Of a stretch of DNA of 64,000 bases, positions 39,985 to 50,914 are shown piece by piece (position 1 is the first letter of the stretch; the number at the start of each line of letters is the position of its first letter). The position numbers and the translations under genes were made by a program. The notes beneath the pieces were generated by a model. The model had not been told where the DNA came from and did not search any database. It saw only the letters and a program-made list of their open reading frames with translations. The stretch is from Agapetus fuscipes (taxonomy: Eukaryota > Arthropoda > Insecta > Trichoptera > Glossosomatidae): the NCBI GenBank assembly GCA_951799405.1, contig OX637345.1, positions 14,260,001 through 14,324,000 on the forward strand, given 5' to 3'.

Positions 39985-40335
39985 GTGGTATATAACGAAA
40001 GTACAAAAAAGCACAATGAGATGGTTCGGGCATCTTGAAAGAATGGATGATGAACAACTAGTGTAGGTACAGGATAAATGTCAGAGGAAAGCGTGGAAGG
40101 GGAAGACCCAGGAAGGAATGGATAGACCAAATAGGTGAGATTGCGAAAGAATGGAACCTGCAGAGTGAGAATAAGAGAAGAGTATGTATAATGTATGTCA
40201 TATGTGGAAAGTGATGAATGTTGAAGAGATGAAAGAGATATGCAAGTATGCAACGACAGAAAAAATGGACACGCATCTACCGGAGGTACCGGCCACCCCT
40301 AGTGGCGCCCGGCTACAGTTCTGTAAAGTCCTCCT
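39985..40335 (+). pseudogene. RTE-like LINE C-terminal end
   Basis: Frames on the plus strand read MRWFGHLERMDDE, then GKRGRGRPRKEWIDQIGEI and AKEWNLQ in a shifted frame, and the end block GGTACCGGCCACCCCTAGTGG. Frameshifted and 5' truncated, joined directly to the L2-like tail. Confidence 0.8.
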
Positions 40336-40374
40336 TTTACATTCGCTTTGTCATTATTATTATTTTTTTTTTTT

Positions 40375-40556
40375 TTAAATAGATTTGTGGAAAGGAATGC
40401 AATCCACCAACCTTTTTTGCCTGGCCAGTTGTATTCATGCGAAAGCAGAAGCTTGTGTGCATGCACGGCATCTGTTGAACCAGGGTCGAAGTTATCGTCG
40501 CGAGATTCGAACCATCGTTATCCGGTTCCAAATAACCCGACTTGATCCCCGCGGCC
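40375..40556 (-). repeat. SINE-C
   Basis: ACCAACCTTTTTTGCCTGGCC, TGCGAAAGCAGAAGCTTGTG, GGTCGAAGTTATCGTCGCG, and on the minus strand a GGTTCGAATCTCGCG B-box. The tail is the T-run at 40358-40378 (A-run on the minus strand). Confidence 0.75.
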
Positions 40557-40697
40557 ATTTGAGGTTTGGACTTTAATTTGTATGTACACATACAGCATTT
40601 GTAAGCGCAAACTTACACGCGTCTGTTTGTGGGCATGCATTTTTTATGAGTTTTGAATGTTAATATATCTTGGCAACTTAGATTATTATTATTATAG
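40552..40697 (+). repeat. Rep1 tail half
   Basis: GGCCATTTGAGGTTTGGAC to CAACTTAGATTATTATTATT. Confidence 0.85.
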
Positions 40698-40778
40698 ATT
40701 CCACTCACCACATGCGACCACTTTGGAGGGAACACGGCAAGAAGTCACACTGTATGTATAGCTTAGTAGTGTTTTTGT
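40698..40778 (+). repeat. SINE-A 3' end
   Basis: CACTCACCACATGCGACCAC and CACTGTATGTATAGCTTAG. Confidence 0.75.
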
Positions 40779-41388
40779 TTACTTATTATGAAGAGTTAAC
40801 AAACGTATTTTTCCAAATACAAATCTTTACCTACGTTTCACCATAAATGTATGCAAAATAAAATAGCGCCGTAAGTTCCCAATGAGTCTCGATACATTTT
40901 AAGTAAAAAGCTATACGTAAGTTAAAGATTTATGGTTGGGGGTAAGATTCTGTCAAAAAATCGATCAAACATCAAAATAGATCATAATTAATGAGGGTGT
41001 TAAAAAACAACATCGTGTCTCACATTTCTGCCTTTTATTTTTATATTTATTTTTATTGCCCATTTTATGTCCGACTGACTTTAGTGCCATTTGATTTTAA
41101 ATGCCGGAATGACTACACAACGTTGCTATACGACTCTTGTAAATTTTCAATGAAACTAAACTCTTAAAATATGCAAGTGTAAAAAAAAACGAAAATGGTG
41201 ATACGACATGATGTGTTTTCGATATAACTGATTGTTTTTTTGTTTGTTGATAAACCGTTATGTTTTCTAATCTTTTTTTAGTATCAAAAAAACGGATGAA
41301 AAATATATTATAAAAAAAAATTGGAAGCAAAGGTAGCGAGAGGAACTTATGCATTTCCACAGATTTTCACTTTCACGGCCTTACCATC
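40779..41388. other. No feature seen
   Basis: AT-rich, about 600 bp. Confidence 0.3.
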
Positions 41389-41640
41389 CCCCCCAGTGCT
41401 TGTTTGGCTCATCTACCATTTGATTCAAAGACGACCTTTCAATGAATTTGTCTTAAAACTCACACTTTACAGAATCCGACCTAAGAAAAAAACGTAAAAC
41501 ACAATAATATGAAAGTTGTTTTTGATATTTCCAAAATCAATTTCCAGCATACTCGTACATAAGAAACATTGGCCCAGTACACATACAAACATTGCTCATG
41601 TGAAAGCCCTGATGGACATAAAACAAACAAGCACTAAGGG
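41389..41640. mobile_element. Short inverted-repeat element, AGTGCTTGTTTG family, copy 3
   Basis: CCCCCCAGTGCTTGTTTGGC at the left, AAACAAACAAGCACTAAGGG at the right. The interior is collinear with the copy at 3657-3900. Confidence 0.8.
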
Positions 41641-42864
41641 GACAATAAAAAATATCCTTAAATTTCAATCTTTTCTCGTTTTAAATAAATCCAAACATAT
41701 TTCTGTACCTTAGAGCATTAACAACGGAAGTCCACTTTGTTGCGTTTTTGAGTTAATGATGCAGAAATTATTATAATAAGCTGTTCTATAAGTGGTAAAA
41801 ATATTGGAGTCCTCGGACTCATAGTTACTGAGATATCAAGTGTAATAAATATGGGATGCACATAAAAGTGCGAGCATAAGCCACGGAAGTTCCACATACG
41901 TTGTACACATTCCTTCACATTAAATAAATATTGATAAAAGAAGATAAACAGTTTTTACAGATCAAAAATATCTCGTCTAGTTTAGAAGTTATGATGGTTT
42001 AAAAAAGTACACATTTTCACTAAAACTCGTCTCCTGCACATTTTACTAAATGTGACTACCGTTGTTTATGCTCTAAGGTACAGATTTGTTCTCAAGAATT
42101 CCATCCCACAAAATTCAGACCGAAACATGAAAAAACCTCGTCACACTTTGTTCAATTGTGTTTTCAAATCGCAAGGGCTTCAAAATTTAAAATTTATTAG
42201 CAACACTCAATAAGACATGACAAATACGTGCAACATAAAAAAGATAACACCGCCGATCTGCTTTTTGCAAGTGGCAAAAAAATTGGTTCCGCGCAAGCCG
42301 ATTTTTTTTTACATCCGCGAACCGTAAGCCAAGTGAAATTTTCAAATCGAAAAAAAACCCCGTTCGGAATGAGGCTTCGCGAAGTTTTTGCGCTACCCCG
42401 AAAAAAAGCTGCATGTATAAAAAGACCTCTGTTAATTGGTCGGATGAGCTACATTTTTAACATTAAAAGAGATACGCTTTTTTTCATTGGACCCGTTAAT
42501 ATTTATAGACCTTTTTTTTTGTACTTGCTTCACTGCATTGTAGGTTTTTAGAGCAACATCCTTGTGAAAAAGTGGTCTTGCTAAGGTAAAAAAGTGGTTT
42601 ATTTCACGCAAAAAAGAGCAATGTTTGTCTTCCTTCTTTTTTTTTGATTCGAGTGTTTCTATTTTAGACACTAGACATGTTTTTGTGCTCCTTTCTTTTG
42701 TAACCTCTTTTTTACAGGTCTATAAATTTTATGTAAGATTTTTTAAACACAAATTCTTCATAATTTACTGTCGTTTTCTTCTTTTAGTTCTTATCCCATT
42801 GAGAATTTAAGAAACTAAAAAAGTTTATTTGGAATTTGTAGAGCCAATTTTTTTGTTTTTTTTA
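41641..42864. other. Unassigned, about 1.2 kb
   Basis: Small overlapping frames on both strands near 42187-42671 (lysine- and phenylalanine-rich) reflect A/T runs; none shows a domain. No repeat match. Confidence 0.25.
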
Positions 42865-43090
42865 AATAAATAGATTTGTGGATAGGAATGCAACCCACCA
42901 ACCTATTTTGCCTGGCCAGTTGTCTTCATGCGAAAGCAGAAGCTTGTGTGCATGCACTGGCATCTGTTAAACCAGAATCGAAGCTATGGTCAAGTGAGCT
43001 AGACGCAAGATTCGAACCAACGTTATTCGGTTTCAAATACGCTAGTCGAAAATGCGCCCCTTTTCACCGATAACCTATTCGGCCATAACA
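42865..43090 (-). repeat. SINE-C, near full length
   Basis: Minus strand: head ATCGGTGTTATGGCCGAATAGG (A-box region), GTTGGTTCGAATCTTGCG (B-box), body, and an A-rich 3' end with ATCTATTTATTT. Reference copy for the family. Confidence 0.8.
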
Positions 43091-43239
43091 CCGATAAATA
43101 TTTAAACAAGGTAAGTAAAAAAAGTACTTACATGATTTATTTTAGGGAATTTGAATTAGTCAACTTCAACATTATTCTGTTCTAGGTAGTTGTTGTTAAT
43201 TTATTGATCGAGGTAGGTTTGTTGAGACTATTTAAACGC

Positions 43240-43514
43240 TAAAAAAAGCGCTACTAAGCTCCAAAAGTAGTGCAACTTCTTGCCGCGTCTTTCCCGAAGG
43301 AAGTGTGTACGATGTGGCGAGTGGAACGTATTTTATTTTACAGGTAAGGGAGCCGGCCTCACGCCAACCACTTCATTTGAAATGAAGGCTGAGTGAAGCT
43401 TTCCGAAATGAACACCGAAACGGGAAATCATTTCTGACACCCTCGGTGGGATTCGAACCCGAGCTCACGGCATGGAATGCAAACACTCTACCCACTGAGC
43501 TATCTACCGGTCTG
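43240..43514 (-). repeat. SINE-A, internal deletion
   Basis: GCTACTAAGCTCCAAAAGTAG, CCGGCCTCACGCCAACC, then a jump to CACCGAAACGGGAAATC and a full head with GGGATTCGAACCCGAGC. Confidence 0.85.
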
Positions 43515-43734
43515 GTATTGTGATGATTTTAAAATGCTTACCTCTTTTTTGTCGCATGATGTTTTTTTTTATCTAACGGGGCATGCTGTCAAAGCACCTG
43601 ACTTGCTATGGGTGGCCGGAATAATTGTTGCAACACCTCCTTTTGTATTGTCAGCTCCACCCCTCCATTGTTACAAAAAAAAATGTTTTTCAAAGACAAT
43701 AAATATAACGTGTTAAAAGATGGGCATGTCTTTG

Positions 43735-43863
43735 GCCCGGTATTTTCAACGTTAGCATAGCAAATTTATACTGAGCTATAGGGACTCACTTATGTCAAAC
43801 GTTTGGGTAGTTTTTTTTATCATTTTAAAGTCACATAATATGCTTACTTTGAAAATACCGGGC
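43735..43863. mobile_element. 128-bp inverted-repeat element
   Basis: GCCCGGTATTTTCAACGTTAGC and TGCTTACTTTGAAAATACCGGGC are inverted ends of at least 15 bp, with AGCATA/TATGCT further in. It ends where an RTE-like LINE tail starts. No duplication is clear. Confidence 0.75.
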
Positions 43864-44190
43864 TGTAACTGTAACTGTAACTGTAACTCTGTCGCCATTC
43901 CGCTAGGGGTGGCCAGAGCCTCTGCAGAGTTGCCTCCATTTTTTCCTATCCTGACATACCTCTTTCAATTTCTTCATATCCATCACCTTTTTCATCCATT
44001 TTCTTCTTTTACGCTCACTTTGTATATCCCATTCTTTCACAATCTCCACAATCTGATCACTCCATACTTTTCTCGGTCGTCCCTTCCCTCTTTTTCCTTT
44101 CACACTTTCTTCGTATACATACTTTGTCAGTCTATCATCATTCATTCTTTCCATATGTCCGAACCATCTCATCACATTCTTTTGTACTTT
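43863..44190 (-). pseudogene. RTE-like LINE C-terminal end with TTACAG tail
   Basis: A minus-strand open frame at 43903-44175 encodes MMRWFGHMERMNDDRLTKYV, a GKRGKGRPRKVWSDQIVEIV basic segment, ESERKRRKWMKKVM-like residues, DMKKLKEVC and KKWRQLCRGSGHP before the stop. This is the tail of a non-LTR ORF2 after the RT. Intact for 90 codons. Tail of four TTACAG units at 43864-43888. Confidence 0.85.
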
Positions 44191-44584
44191 AAGTTAGTTA
44201 AAATTACGTAGAAGGAAAACAACAAATGCCTGGGTGTTTCATACTTAACTAATGTGACTGTCTATAATCAAAGCTGTCAAGATATATTGAGTCAATATAA
44301 CTCAGTGACGCAAAAGGACCTCATGGCTAAAAAAGTTTCAGCTAAAGCACCTCTCCAAGTAAAATTTAAGTACAAAAAACACATTTTTTTCTAAATCAAA
44401 TTTAATCATATTTTTCTCATGCAAGTTCATATGAAAATCACGTGCTTAGTGAAAAAAAAACATACAAAAAATATGACCTTTCTAGGTCAACCCAGCCTTC
44501 ACAGAATCATTTCTCTCCAATACAAACATGCCATGAGCCGTGCACTGAGAGTGATTTTTGGCTGCTACTTTTTGCGGTTCCATG
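44191..44584. other. No feature seen
   Basis: AT-rich spacer. Confidence 0.25.
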
Positions 44585-44709
44585 TTGGAACAAAACAGTG
44601 ACAAAACGACACGAGACAGAACATCATACGTCAAAACACAGCAACTAAAACAGACCATACCATAAACGGCAGATGAAAAAACATCACAAATAAGACAAAC
44701 ATTTATTTT

Positions 44710-44768
44710 GCTTCCACATGCTATATGTGACTCCTGCGGGGATAATGCGGTAATAAGTTGCTCTACAT
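44710..44768 (+). repeat. SINE-A 3' scrap
   Basis: CTTCCACATGCTATATGTGAC and GGGGATAATGCGGTAATAAG; weak. Confidence 0.4.
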
Positions 44769-45087
44769 GCCAACTTAAAATTGTTTTTTTTTTTAATGTA
44801 ATAATGATAATCGGGGTCGTTATTTTTTTAAGAATCTTTCCCAAATAATATATGCATGAGTTAAATTTTCTCATGTCTCACTTTTTTCTCATGCCGTTCG
44901 TGGTACTTTCTGTCTCGCGATGTTTTGGCATATTTTTTTATGTGTTGGTATGTTCTGTTTAAACCTTGTGATGTTTTATCATATGACGTTTTGTCTTGTG
45001 ATATTTTGTCATTGTGATGCACTTTCCTGTGATGTTTTGTCATTGTGATGCTCAGTCATATGTCATTATGTCATGTGTTGTTCTGTA

Positions 45088-45338
45088 AACGCAACGCAAA
45101 ACGCAACCAAGCAACACATATAGTGTAACTTCTTGCCGCGTTATCTCCGAAGGGGCTGCACGTGGTGATTTGAACCTATTTATTTTTACAGGTAAGGGGG
45201 CCGGCCTTACGCCAACCACTTCAGTTGAAGTGGGGGTTTCCCAGCTCCCGAAAGAGCTGGTACTCATTTCTTGTGAAGGCTGAGTAAGCCTTGCCGGTAT
45301 TTTATTTTGGGGTTTGAAATAAGCACCGAAACGGGTAA
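45088..45338 (-). repeat. SINE-A, 5' truncated
   Basis: CGCAACGCAAAACGCAACC to CACCGAAACGGGTAAT. The tRNA-like head is missing. Confidence 0.88.
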
Positions 45339-45385
45339 TGTGTAGTTATGCCATGTGTCGTTTTGTCACTGTGTCGTTCTAGCCT

Positions 45386-45974
45386 GTCAGTACTTTTTGC
45401 ATAGACATACTCGTAATTGTAAGTTTTTTGATCCAATCTTGCGTTTTTTTTGCACTTTTTGCTAGCATGATTAATCGAAGAACGTCATTCTACTTAAAAA
45501 GCAACTGCATGTGATGTTTTTTATTTGTGAAAATAATAAATGTATGAAACGTATACTGCAGTCACGGTAAACCTTTTTTTAAGAGAAATGAAAAAACAAA
45601 TCTGACGTATGGAATTGTTATGATTGTACCGGGTTCAATTTAATAAAAATTGTTGTAATTCATTTTAAGATGAGTGGCTTTTGAACTGTTCAGTTTGACG
45701 GCTAAGATACAAGTCTCCCTGCAGAGCATCTCGGTCTCTATTTATAGGCGAGCGTAAGAGTTATTCTGGCACATGCGAGACCATACCAGAATATTCAATT
45801 TAGAATATTCGATTAAATACTCACACAATATCGAACAAATACAAGTACAATGTTATATTTTTTATGGTTTGTGTATCAACACTGTGAAAAATCAAACAAG
45901 TGCAATGATTTAAGCACCTACATCTACAAATTTCACGGACTCACACAGACACACTCACACAGGCACTCAATCAC
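45386..45974. other. No feature seen
   Basis: AT-rich, about 590 bp. Confidence 0.3.
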
Positions 45975-46290
45975 ACATTCGTAAGAGTATCAAGAACAGA
46001 GCCGACAAAGTCAGGACCAAGAACCTTCTTCGGACCTTTGAGTTGAGAGTACTGTGGACTATAGCAGATAAGACTCTCCTGCGCAAGGGCAGAAACTCTA
46101 AAATAAGAAAGATCCTGAAATGGGGCAGAAAGAGGTGGTGGCATTGGAGAGACCACGTGGATAGGATGGCCAGTTGAAGTATCCCCCATGTGGCTGCCCA
46201 CAGTATGCCTGTAGGAAATCGCCTGCAAAGGAAGACCGCTAAAGAGATGAAGAAATAGCTGGTGGTCTACTTCACAAGATGACAACTTCC
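45975..46290 (+). pseudogene. Non-LTR retrotransposon C-terminal fragment, another family
   Basis: The plus-strand frame reads NRADKVRTKNLLRTFELRVL, TIADKTLLRKGRNSKIRKIL, then WGRKRWWHWRDHVDRMAS and a stop, later GRPLKRxRNSW-like sequence in another frame. The WRDHVDRM block parallels WFGHxERM of the RTE-like copies, so it is the end of a different LINE. No RT core. Confidence 0.55.
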
Positions 46291-46344
46291 GTTTGTTAAC
46301 AGATCATTGATGTAGGACAAGAAAAATAATATGTTTTCGGAAAG

Positions 46345-46490
46345 ATTCCTTGACTTATAGCCTATAAGTTGATATGAGGCAGACCACGTATACTGTAAAA
46401 ATTGGTTCACTTTGCCAATGACACCCCTGTGTTAGGCAAGGTCGAAATAAAGTGCAGGTTTATTTCATTTGAAGTTTAAATTTTAATTTA
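46345..46490 (+). repeat. Rep1 head half, split by SINE-A
   Basis: ATTCCTTGACTTATAGCC with a small head duplication, to GAAGTTTAAATTTTAATTT; resumes at 47055. Confidence 0.85.
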
Positions 46491-46492
46491 AA

Positions 46493-46822
46493 AAAAACGC
46501 AACTAAGCTACACATATAGTGTAACTTCTTGCCGCGTTATCCCCGAAGGGATCGCATGTGGCGAGTTGAACCTATTTTATTTTTACAGGTAAGGGGGCCG
46601 GCCTTACGCCAACCACTTCAGTTGAAGTGGGGGTTTCCCAGCTCCCGAGAGTGCTGGTACTCATTTCTTGTGAAGGCTGAGTAAACCTTGCCGGTATTTT
46701 TTTTTGGGGTTTGAAATAAACACCGAAACGGGAAATCATTTCTGACACCTTCGGTGGGAATCGAACCCGAGCTTTCGGCATGGAATGCAAGCACTCTACC
46801 GCCTGAGCTATTGACCGGACTG
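46493..46822 (-). repeat. SINE-A, full length
   Basis: CGCAACTAAGCTACACATAT to GAGCTATTGACCGGAC. Nested in Rep1 together with about 230 bp of other DNA. Confidence 0.92.
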
Positions 46823-47054
46823 GACCGGAATTATGCCCTGTTAATTGCAAACGCAGTACTTGCAAAATGACAGTTTGGAGATAAACGAATGCTGCAGATC
46901 ATGTGTGTTAGTTCTGCGTTTTTTCTCAAATAAAACACATAGTTCTTATAAAAACAAACATAGAAATTATTTTTTTATACATATATTAAGCCCAGGAGAT
47001 GTCATTTTTGCAAAAAATTGAACATCTCAAAATGTCGATTACTGCATTTACAAT

Positions 47055-47190
47055 TAGCAGGGCAGAATTTGTTAGTACACATTGTAAGCATTCGTAAACA
47101 AGAACTTACGAGTGCACGCGGTTGTTTGTGAGCATGTATAAAATGTGAATTTTAAATGATAATATATCTTTGCAACTTAGATGATAGATT
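47055..47190 (+). repeat. Rep1 tail half
   Basis: TTTGTTAGTACACATTGTAAGC to CAACTTAGATGATAGATT. Confidence 0.8.
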
Positions 47191-47521
47191 ATATAATAAT
47201 CCATTTTTATTTTATTGCCACAAGGTTGTGAGCAGCTGACTTGCATCGATTTCGGTAAAAAATAAAGTAGTTTCATAGGAAGATATCAATTATAATTTGC
47301 TTACACAGGTAGATTTGTTATAAAAAAATGGGTTTTTACAGTTATCAAAAAATTATTATACTTGTATGTTATTATTTTTGCAAACTGCAACTTAGCTAAC
47401 CAATCAATGCTCGTGGAATGGTCGCTGACTCGATGGATTATTATATTTTTTTGAAAATTTTAAAATCGAATTTGTTTCTCGGCGGGCAAACGTCACACCT
47501 GTATATGACTAGAGTCCTAAG
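47191..47521. other. No feature seen
   Basis: AT-rich. GGCGGGCAAACGTCACACC (47481-47499) nearly repeats CGACGGGTAAACGTCACAC at 14166, an unexplained shared segment. Confidence 0.3.
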
Positions 47522-47782
47522 CAATCTAATCTAATCTAGGCTTAGTTGCAAAGTTATGTAACATTGGGTATTCACATTATATGCATTCTCATAAGCAGAC
47601 ACGTATAAATTTGCGCTTGCACATGCCACATGTTAACCTTCAACATAAACAGCCAAATCTCAAATGAACATGTACCCTGCAACTCTTGCCGACCTTCCCT
47701 GAAACAGGAGTGGCATTGGCAGAGTGAACCATTTTCTACAGCATAGGTGGTCAGCCGCATACCAACCTATAAGTTAAGGAAC
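47522..47782 (-). repeat. Rep1, full length
   Basis: (ATCTA)n GGCTTAGTTGCAAAG to CCTATAAGTTAAGGAAC. TTAGA-tail subfamily. Confidence 0.9.
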
Positions 47783-47907
47783 ATAGACAATAAATGACAT
47801 TTTTACAATTAAAAAATATAATCCATATAAATACCACAACAATACAAAATACGAGCAAGCAATACAAAATATTTGTTTGCCTTTTCCCTAGCAACCCTCT
47901 CCTTTGC

Positions 47908-48021
47908 AGACAGTTACCGCGTTGTCTCCAAAGGAGTCGCATGTGGCGTGTGGAACGTATTTATTTTTAAAAGTAAGGATGAGGGGCCTTACGCCAACCA
48001 CTTCAGTTGATGTCGGGGTTT
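47908..48021 (-). repeat. SINE-A 3' part
   Basis: GTTACCGCGTTGTCTCCAAAGG to CACTTCAGTTGATGTCGGGG. Confidence 0.85.
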
Positions 48022-48092
48022 TGCTTGTAGGCGTGCATTCAATATGATTCTTAAATGCAAAGATGTCTTCGCAACTTAGTTTAAAAATTATA
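48022..48092 (+). repeat. Rep1 tail fragment
   Basis: TTGCTTGTAGGCGTGCATTC to CGCAACTTAGTTTAAAAATT. Confidence 0.7.
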
Positions 48093-48559
48093 GACCTCTA
48101 ATTTACATTCGATCTGCCAGTGCACGTTCATATCACTTTTTTGGGACTGTATTTTATAAATTGGAATTTTTACAGTTCCTTTCTTAAAGTTATTTTTATT
48201 TTATTCATAAAATCTTGGAAAATCACATAATAAAAAAAAACCCACTGAATATTTAATGAATAAAATGCATTCTTTATCTTCTCGGTCACAATATTAATAT
48301 TGATTTTATTGGCATGACGTCACATTTTTTTTTTTTTTTGGGGAATTAAAACCAATCAAAAAAACAATTATTTTTTATTACCTGTAATAGAGATTAAATG
48401 CAGTTAATATTTTGATAAGTTCATTAATATTTATTTATTTAATTTCGTTTTAGTGGAATCCTTTTTTTTCGTTTTTTTGTTTAAATGGGTGTCACGATGT
48501 AAAAATGTTCGATTGTGACCTCGAGAAATACATTCAATCCTTGTTCTATCTTTTGACTA
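48093..48559. other. No feature seen
   Basis: Very AT-rich with T-runs. Confidence 0.3.
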
Positions 48560-48648
48560 ATGAAAACTCCAATCTCAAATGAAATGAACATAAACACTGC
48601 AACTCTTGTCGTCCTTACTTGAAACAGGGATGACATTGGTCAAGCATT
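48560..48648 (-). repeat. Rep1 middle, split by SINE-A
   Basis: AAACTCCAATCTCAAATGAAA to GGGATGACATTGGTCAAG; the head half resumes at 48930. Confidence 0.75.
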
Positions 48649-48927
48649 TTTTGCAGCGTTCTTCCCGAAGGAGTAACACGTGGAGAGTGACGATGATTTA
48701 TTTCCACAGATAATGACGGCAGCCTTACGCCAACCAATGCACTTGAAGTGGAAGTTTCCCAGCTCTAGAGGGAACTGGTACTAATTACTTGTATAGGCTA
48801 CATTTTTTTGTGGGTTTCAAATAAACATCGAAACGGGAAATCATTTCTGACACCCTTGGTGGGATTCGAACTTTAGCTGTCGTTGTGGAATACAAGCACT
48901 CTTACAACTGCGCTACCAATCGGACAT
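48649..48927 (-). repeat. SINE-A, diverged
   Basis: GCAGCGTTCTTCCCGAAGG to GCGCTACCAATCGGAC. The extreme 3' end is missing. Confidence 0.85.
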
Positions 48928-48929
48928 AA

Positions 48930-48985
48930 CTGCCAATTGAATAATTTTTGTACAGTATAGGTAGTCAGCCTCATACTGGCAAAGA
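48930..48985 (-). repeat. Rep1 head half
   Basis: TTTTTGTACAGTATAGGTAG and TCAGCCTCATACTGGC. Confidence 0.65.
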
Positions 48986-49735
48986 CACCAAGGAAAAAAA
49001 ACGTATTTTATTTATTTAAAATAAACAATAAATGGAAAAGTTTGTTGAAATGAACATTTTCAATTTAAAATCCAGAGCCATCCACATTACAGATCAACTG
49101 CCAATAATAATCATTTTAGTCGCAAACACATACATATTTCCACATGAAATTCACATGCATAAACAAACACGTGTAAGATACAGCTCACACATGCTGTATC
49201 TGTACAAGCCTGAACACAATATTGAAAATAAATAACAAGCGATTAATGCACCTCTTGAAAATGCTTCTTATCAAATCAAAACGCTCTCCAGAGGCGCTGT
49301 TTTAGTTTTCATATACTTTTTTTTTTTGGAAACTCTTTAGTTGAATTTATACGTTTGGTTTATACGTTCGGCGGAAGCACCAAATCCCTGTTTCGAGCCG
49401 CAGCATCCAAAGTCAGAATAGCCATGTCAATCTTCGATAGAATTGGCACAAAAAAAGAAGAATACGTTTGTATTTCTACTCGGGTTACAGGTGGGTTTGC
49501 AAGGAAAGGCGGCAAAAGTGGAGTACTGTTATAGTTAAGTATAATGCTGGCTCGTCTGGTTAAACACTCGGAGAGCAGTTGTTTTCAAAGGTTATCAATT
49601 ATAGCTACCAAAAAATGATTTTATGGCCCGTGTCGGCTAAGAATGTGAGTATCAACATAGCCACGCAATTCAAAATCACCTAAATGCAAAGCTATATAAA
49701 TATATATATATTTTTTTAATTAGATTGATTTTAAT
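48986..49735. other. Mostly unassigned; worn Rep1 near 49125-49215
   Basis: TTCCACATGAAATTCACATGC and ATGCTGTATCTGTACAAGCC look like a decayed minus-strand Rep1. The remainder is AT-rich with no feature. Confidence 0.3.
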
Positions 49736-49998
49736 TTCCTTGAGTGATAGGTTGGTATGCGACTGACCACTCATACTGTAAAAAATGGTTCACTTTGCCA
49801 ATGTCACCCCTGTTTCAGGGAAGGTCGGCAAGAGTTGCAGGGCTAATGTTCATTTGAGATAGGGTTTTTTATATTGTAGGTCCACATGCGGCATGTGTAA
49901 GCGCGAAATTATGCATGTCTGCTTATGGGAATGCATTTAATATGAATCTCAAATGATACATATCTTTGCAGCTTAGATTTAGATTTAGATTTTAGATA
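49736..49998 (+). repeat. Rep1, full length
   Basis: TTCCTTGAGTGATAGGTTGG to CAGCTTAGATTTAGATTTAG. Shares the ATTGTAGGTCCACATGCGGC form with 23441 and 59581. Confidence 0.92.
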
Positions 49999-50044
49999 CT
50001 TAACACAATCAACGTATGAAAAAATACAGGCACATCTATAAATA

Positions 50045-50225
50045 ATCTATCAGATGTAATCTAAACTGCAAAGACATGTTAAAGTTTAAGGCTCATATTA
50101 ATTTTTTGCCCACAGGCAGGCACATGTAGGTTCGCGGCTACACATTCTGCATGTTTGCAAAAAACTTCACATGAACATAAACCTTGCATCTCCTGCCGCC
50201 TTTTCTTGAATCCGAGGTGGCATAA
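50045..50225 (-). repeat. Rep1, head truncated
   Basis: AATCTATCAGATGTAATCTAAAC to TTGAATCCGAGGTGGCAT. Resembles the copy at 59839. Confidence 0.75.
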
Positions 50226-50323
50226 CCTATTCTGCCTGGCCAGAAACAGGGTTTAATATCACCAAATAATAATTATTTGTTTTATATTTTAATGAATAAT
50301 TAACATGCGGTATGTGTAAGCAT

Positions 50324-50324
50324 A

Positions 50325-50366
<42 letters not shown>
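50324..50366. repeat. (TA)n microsatellite
   Basis: About 20 TA units, able to form a cruciform. Confidence 0.95.
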
Positions 50367-50370
<4 letters not shown>

Positions 50371-50489
50371 GGAATCCTGTGCGGGAGGCTCCCCAATTCT
50401 TGACAGTCTTGGGGGTCTATGTCACCCTGGAAGGGTGCCGCAGAGGTGTTGCTTGAGTTTTTGGTTCTGTCGTGAGGCGCTGCAAGGAA

Positions 50490-50570
50490 GTGTCATACAA
50501 GCCCTCTTTTTATTATGACTCTGAAGTCTGGATATCTCCCATTCATTCGCTATTTCAGGAATCTTTCTCG
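50490..50570 (-). pseudogene. RTE-like LINE fragment
   Basis: The minus strand encodes EIANEWEISRLQSHNKKRAC, the segment after the RGRPRK block in the copies at 51810 and 58616. About 80 bp. Confidence 0.65.
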
Positions 50571-50914
50571 TTGTTAAAATCAATGTTGAATTGGTCTGTG
50601 TACTGTGTTGCTTTTGAAAGTAAACCACTCTAATATGGAGTAAGTACTTTGGATAACCGTACTAAATTTTGTATGTAAAAAATACGCTCTGGTATTTGTA
50701 CGTTATACATATGTTATACATCATATATGTAAGTACACGTCTTCGGTCTTTGATAGCTGTCCATAAATCCTAGAGACGTTTTATAATAAATATAAATAAA
50801 TCAAAACATTAAATGACCATGCGTTTATAATCTTAGACAGCTGATCTGTGATCTAAGTTGCAAAATACACACATAAAAAAAACGAATCACTTTGGTCTTT
50901 CATCGCTCGTTACT
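50571..50914. other. No feature seen
   Basis: AT-rich spacer. Confidence 0.25.

Larger units (their letters stand above)
44585..45385. repeat. Inverted GTGACAAAACGAC-type repeat region, split by SINE-A
   Basis: AACAAAACAGTGACAAAACGAC (44589-44610) is the inverse of GTCGTTTTGTCACTGTG-type sequence at 45357-45373. Between them, TGTGATGTTTTGTCATT-like units repeat about four times at 44985-45080. A similar piece is at 5527-5550. SINE-A interrupts at 45088. Origin unknown. Confidence 0.45.

Noticed and set aside
42187..42671. Overlapping frames with aromatic and basic residues as a small gene
   Set aside because: Frames exist on both strands, composition follows homopolymer runs, and no motif or splice site supports any of them.
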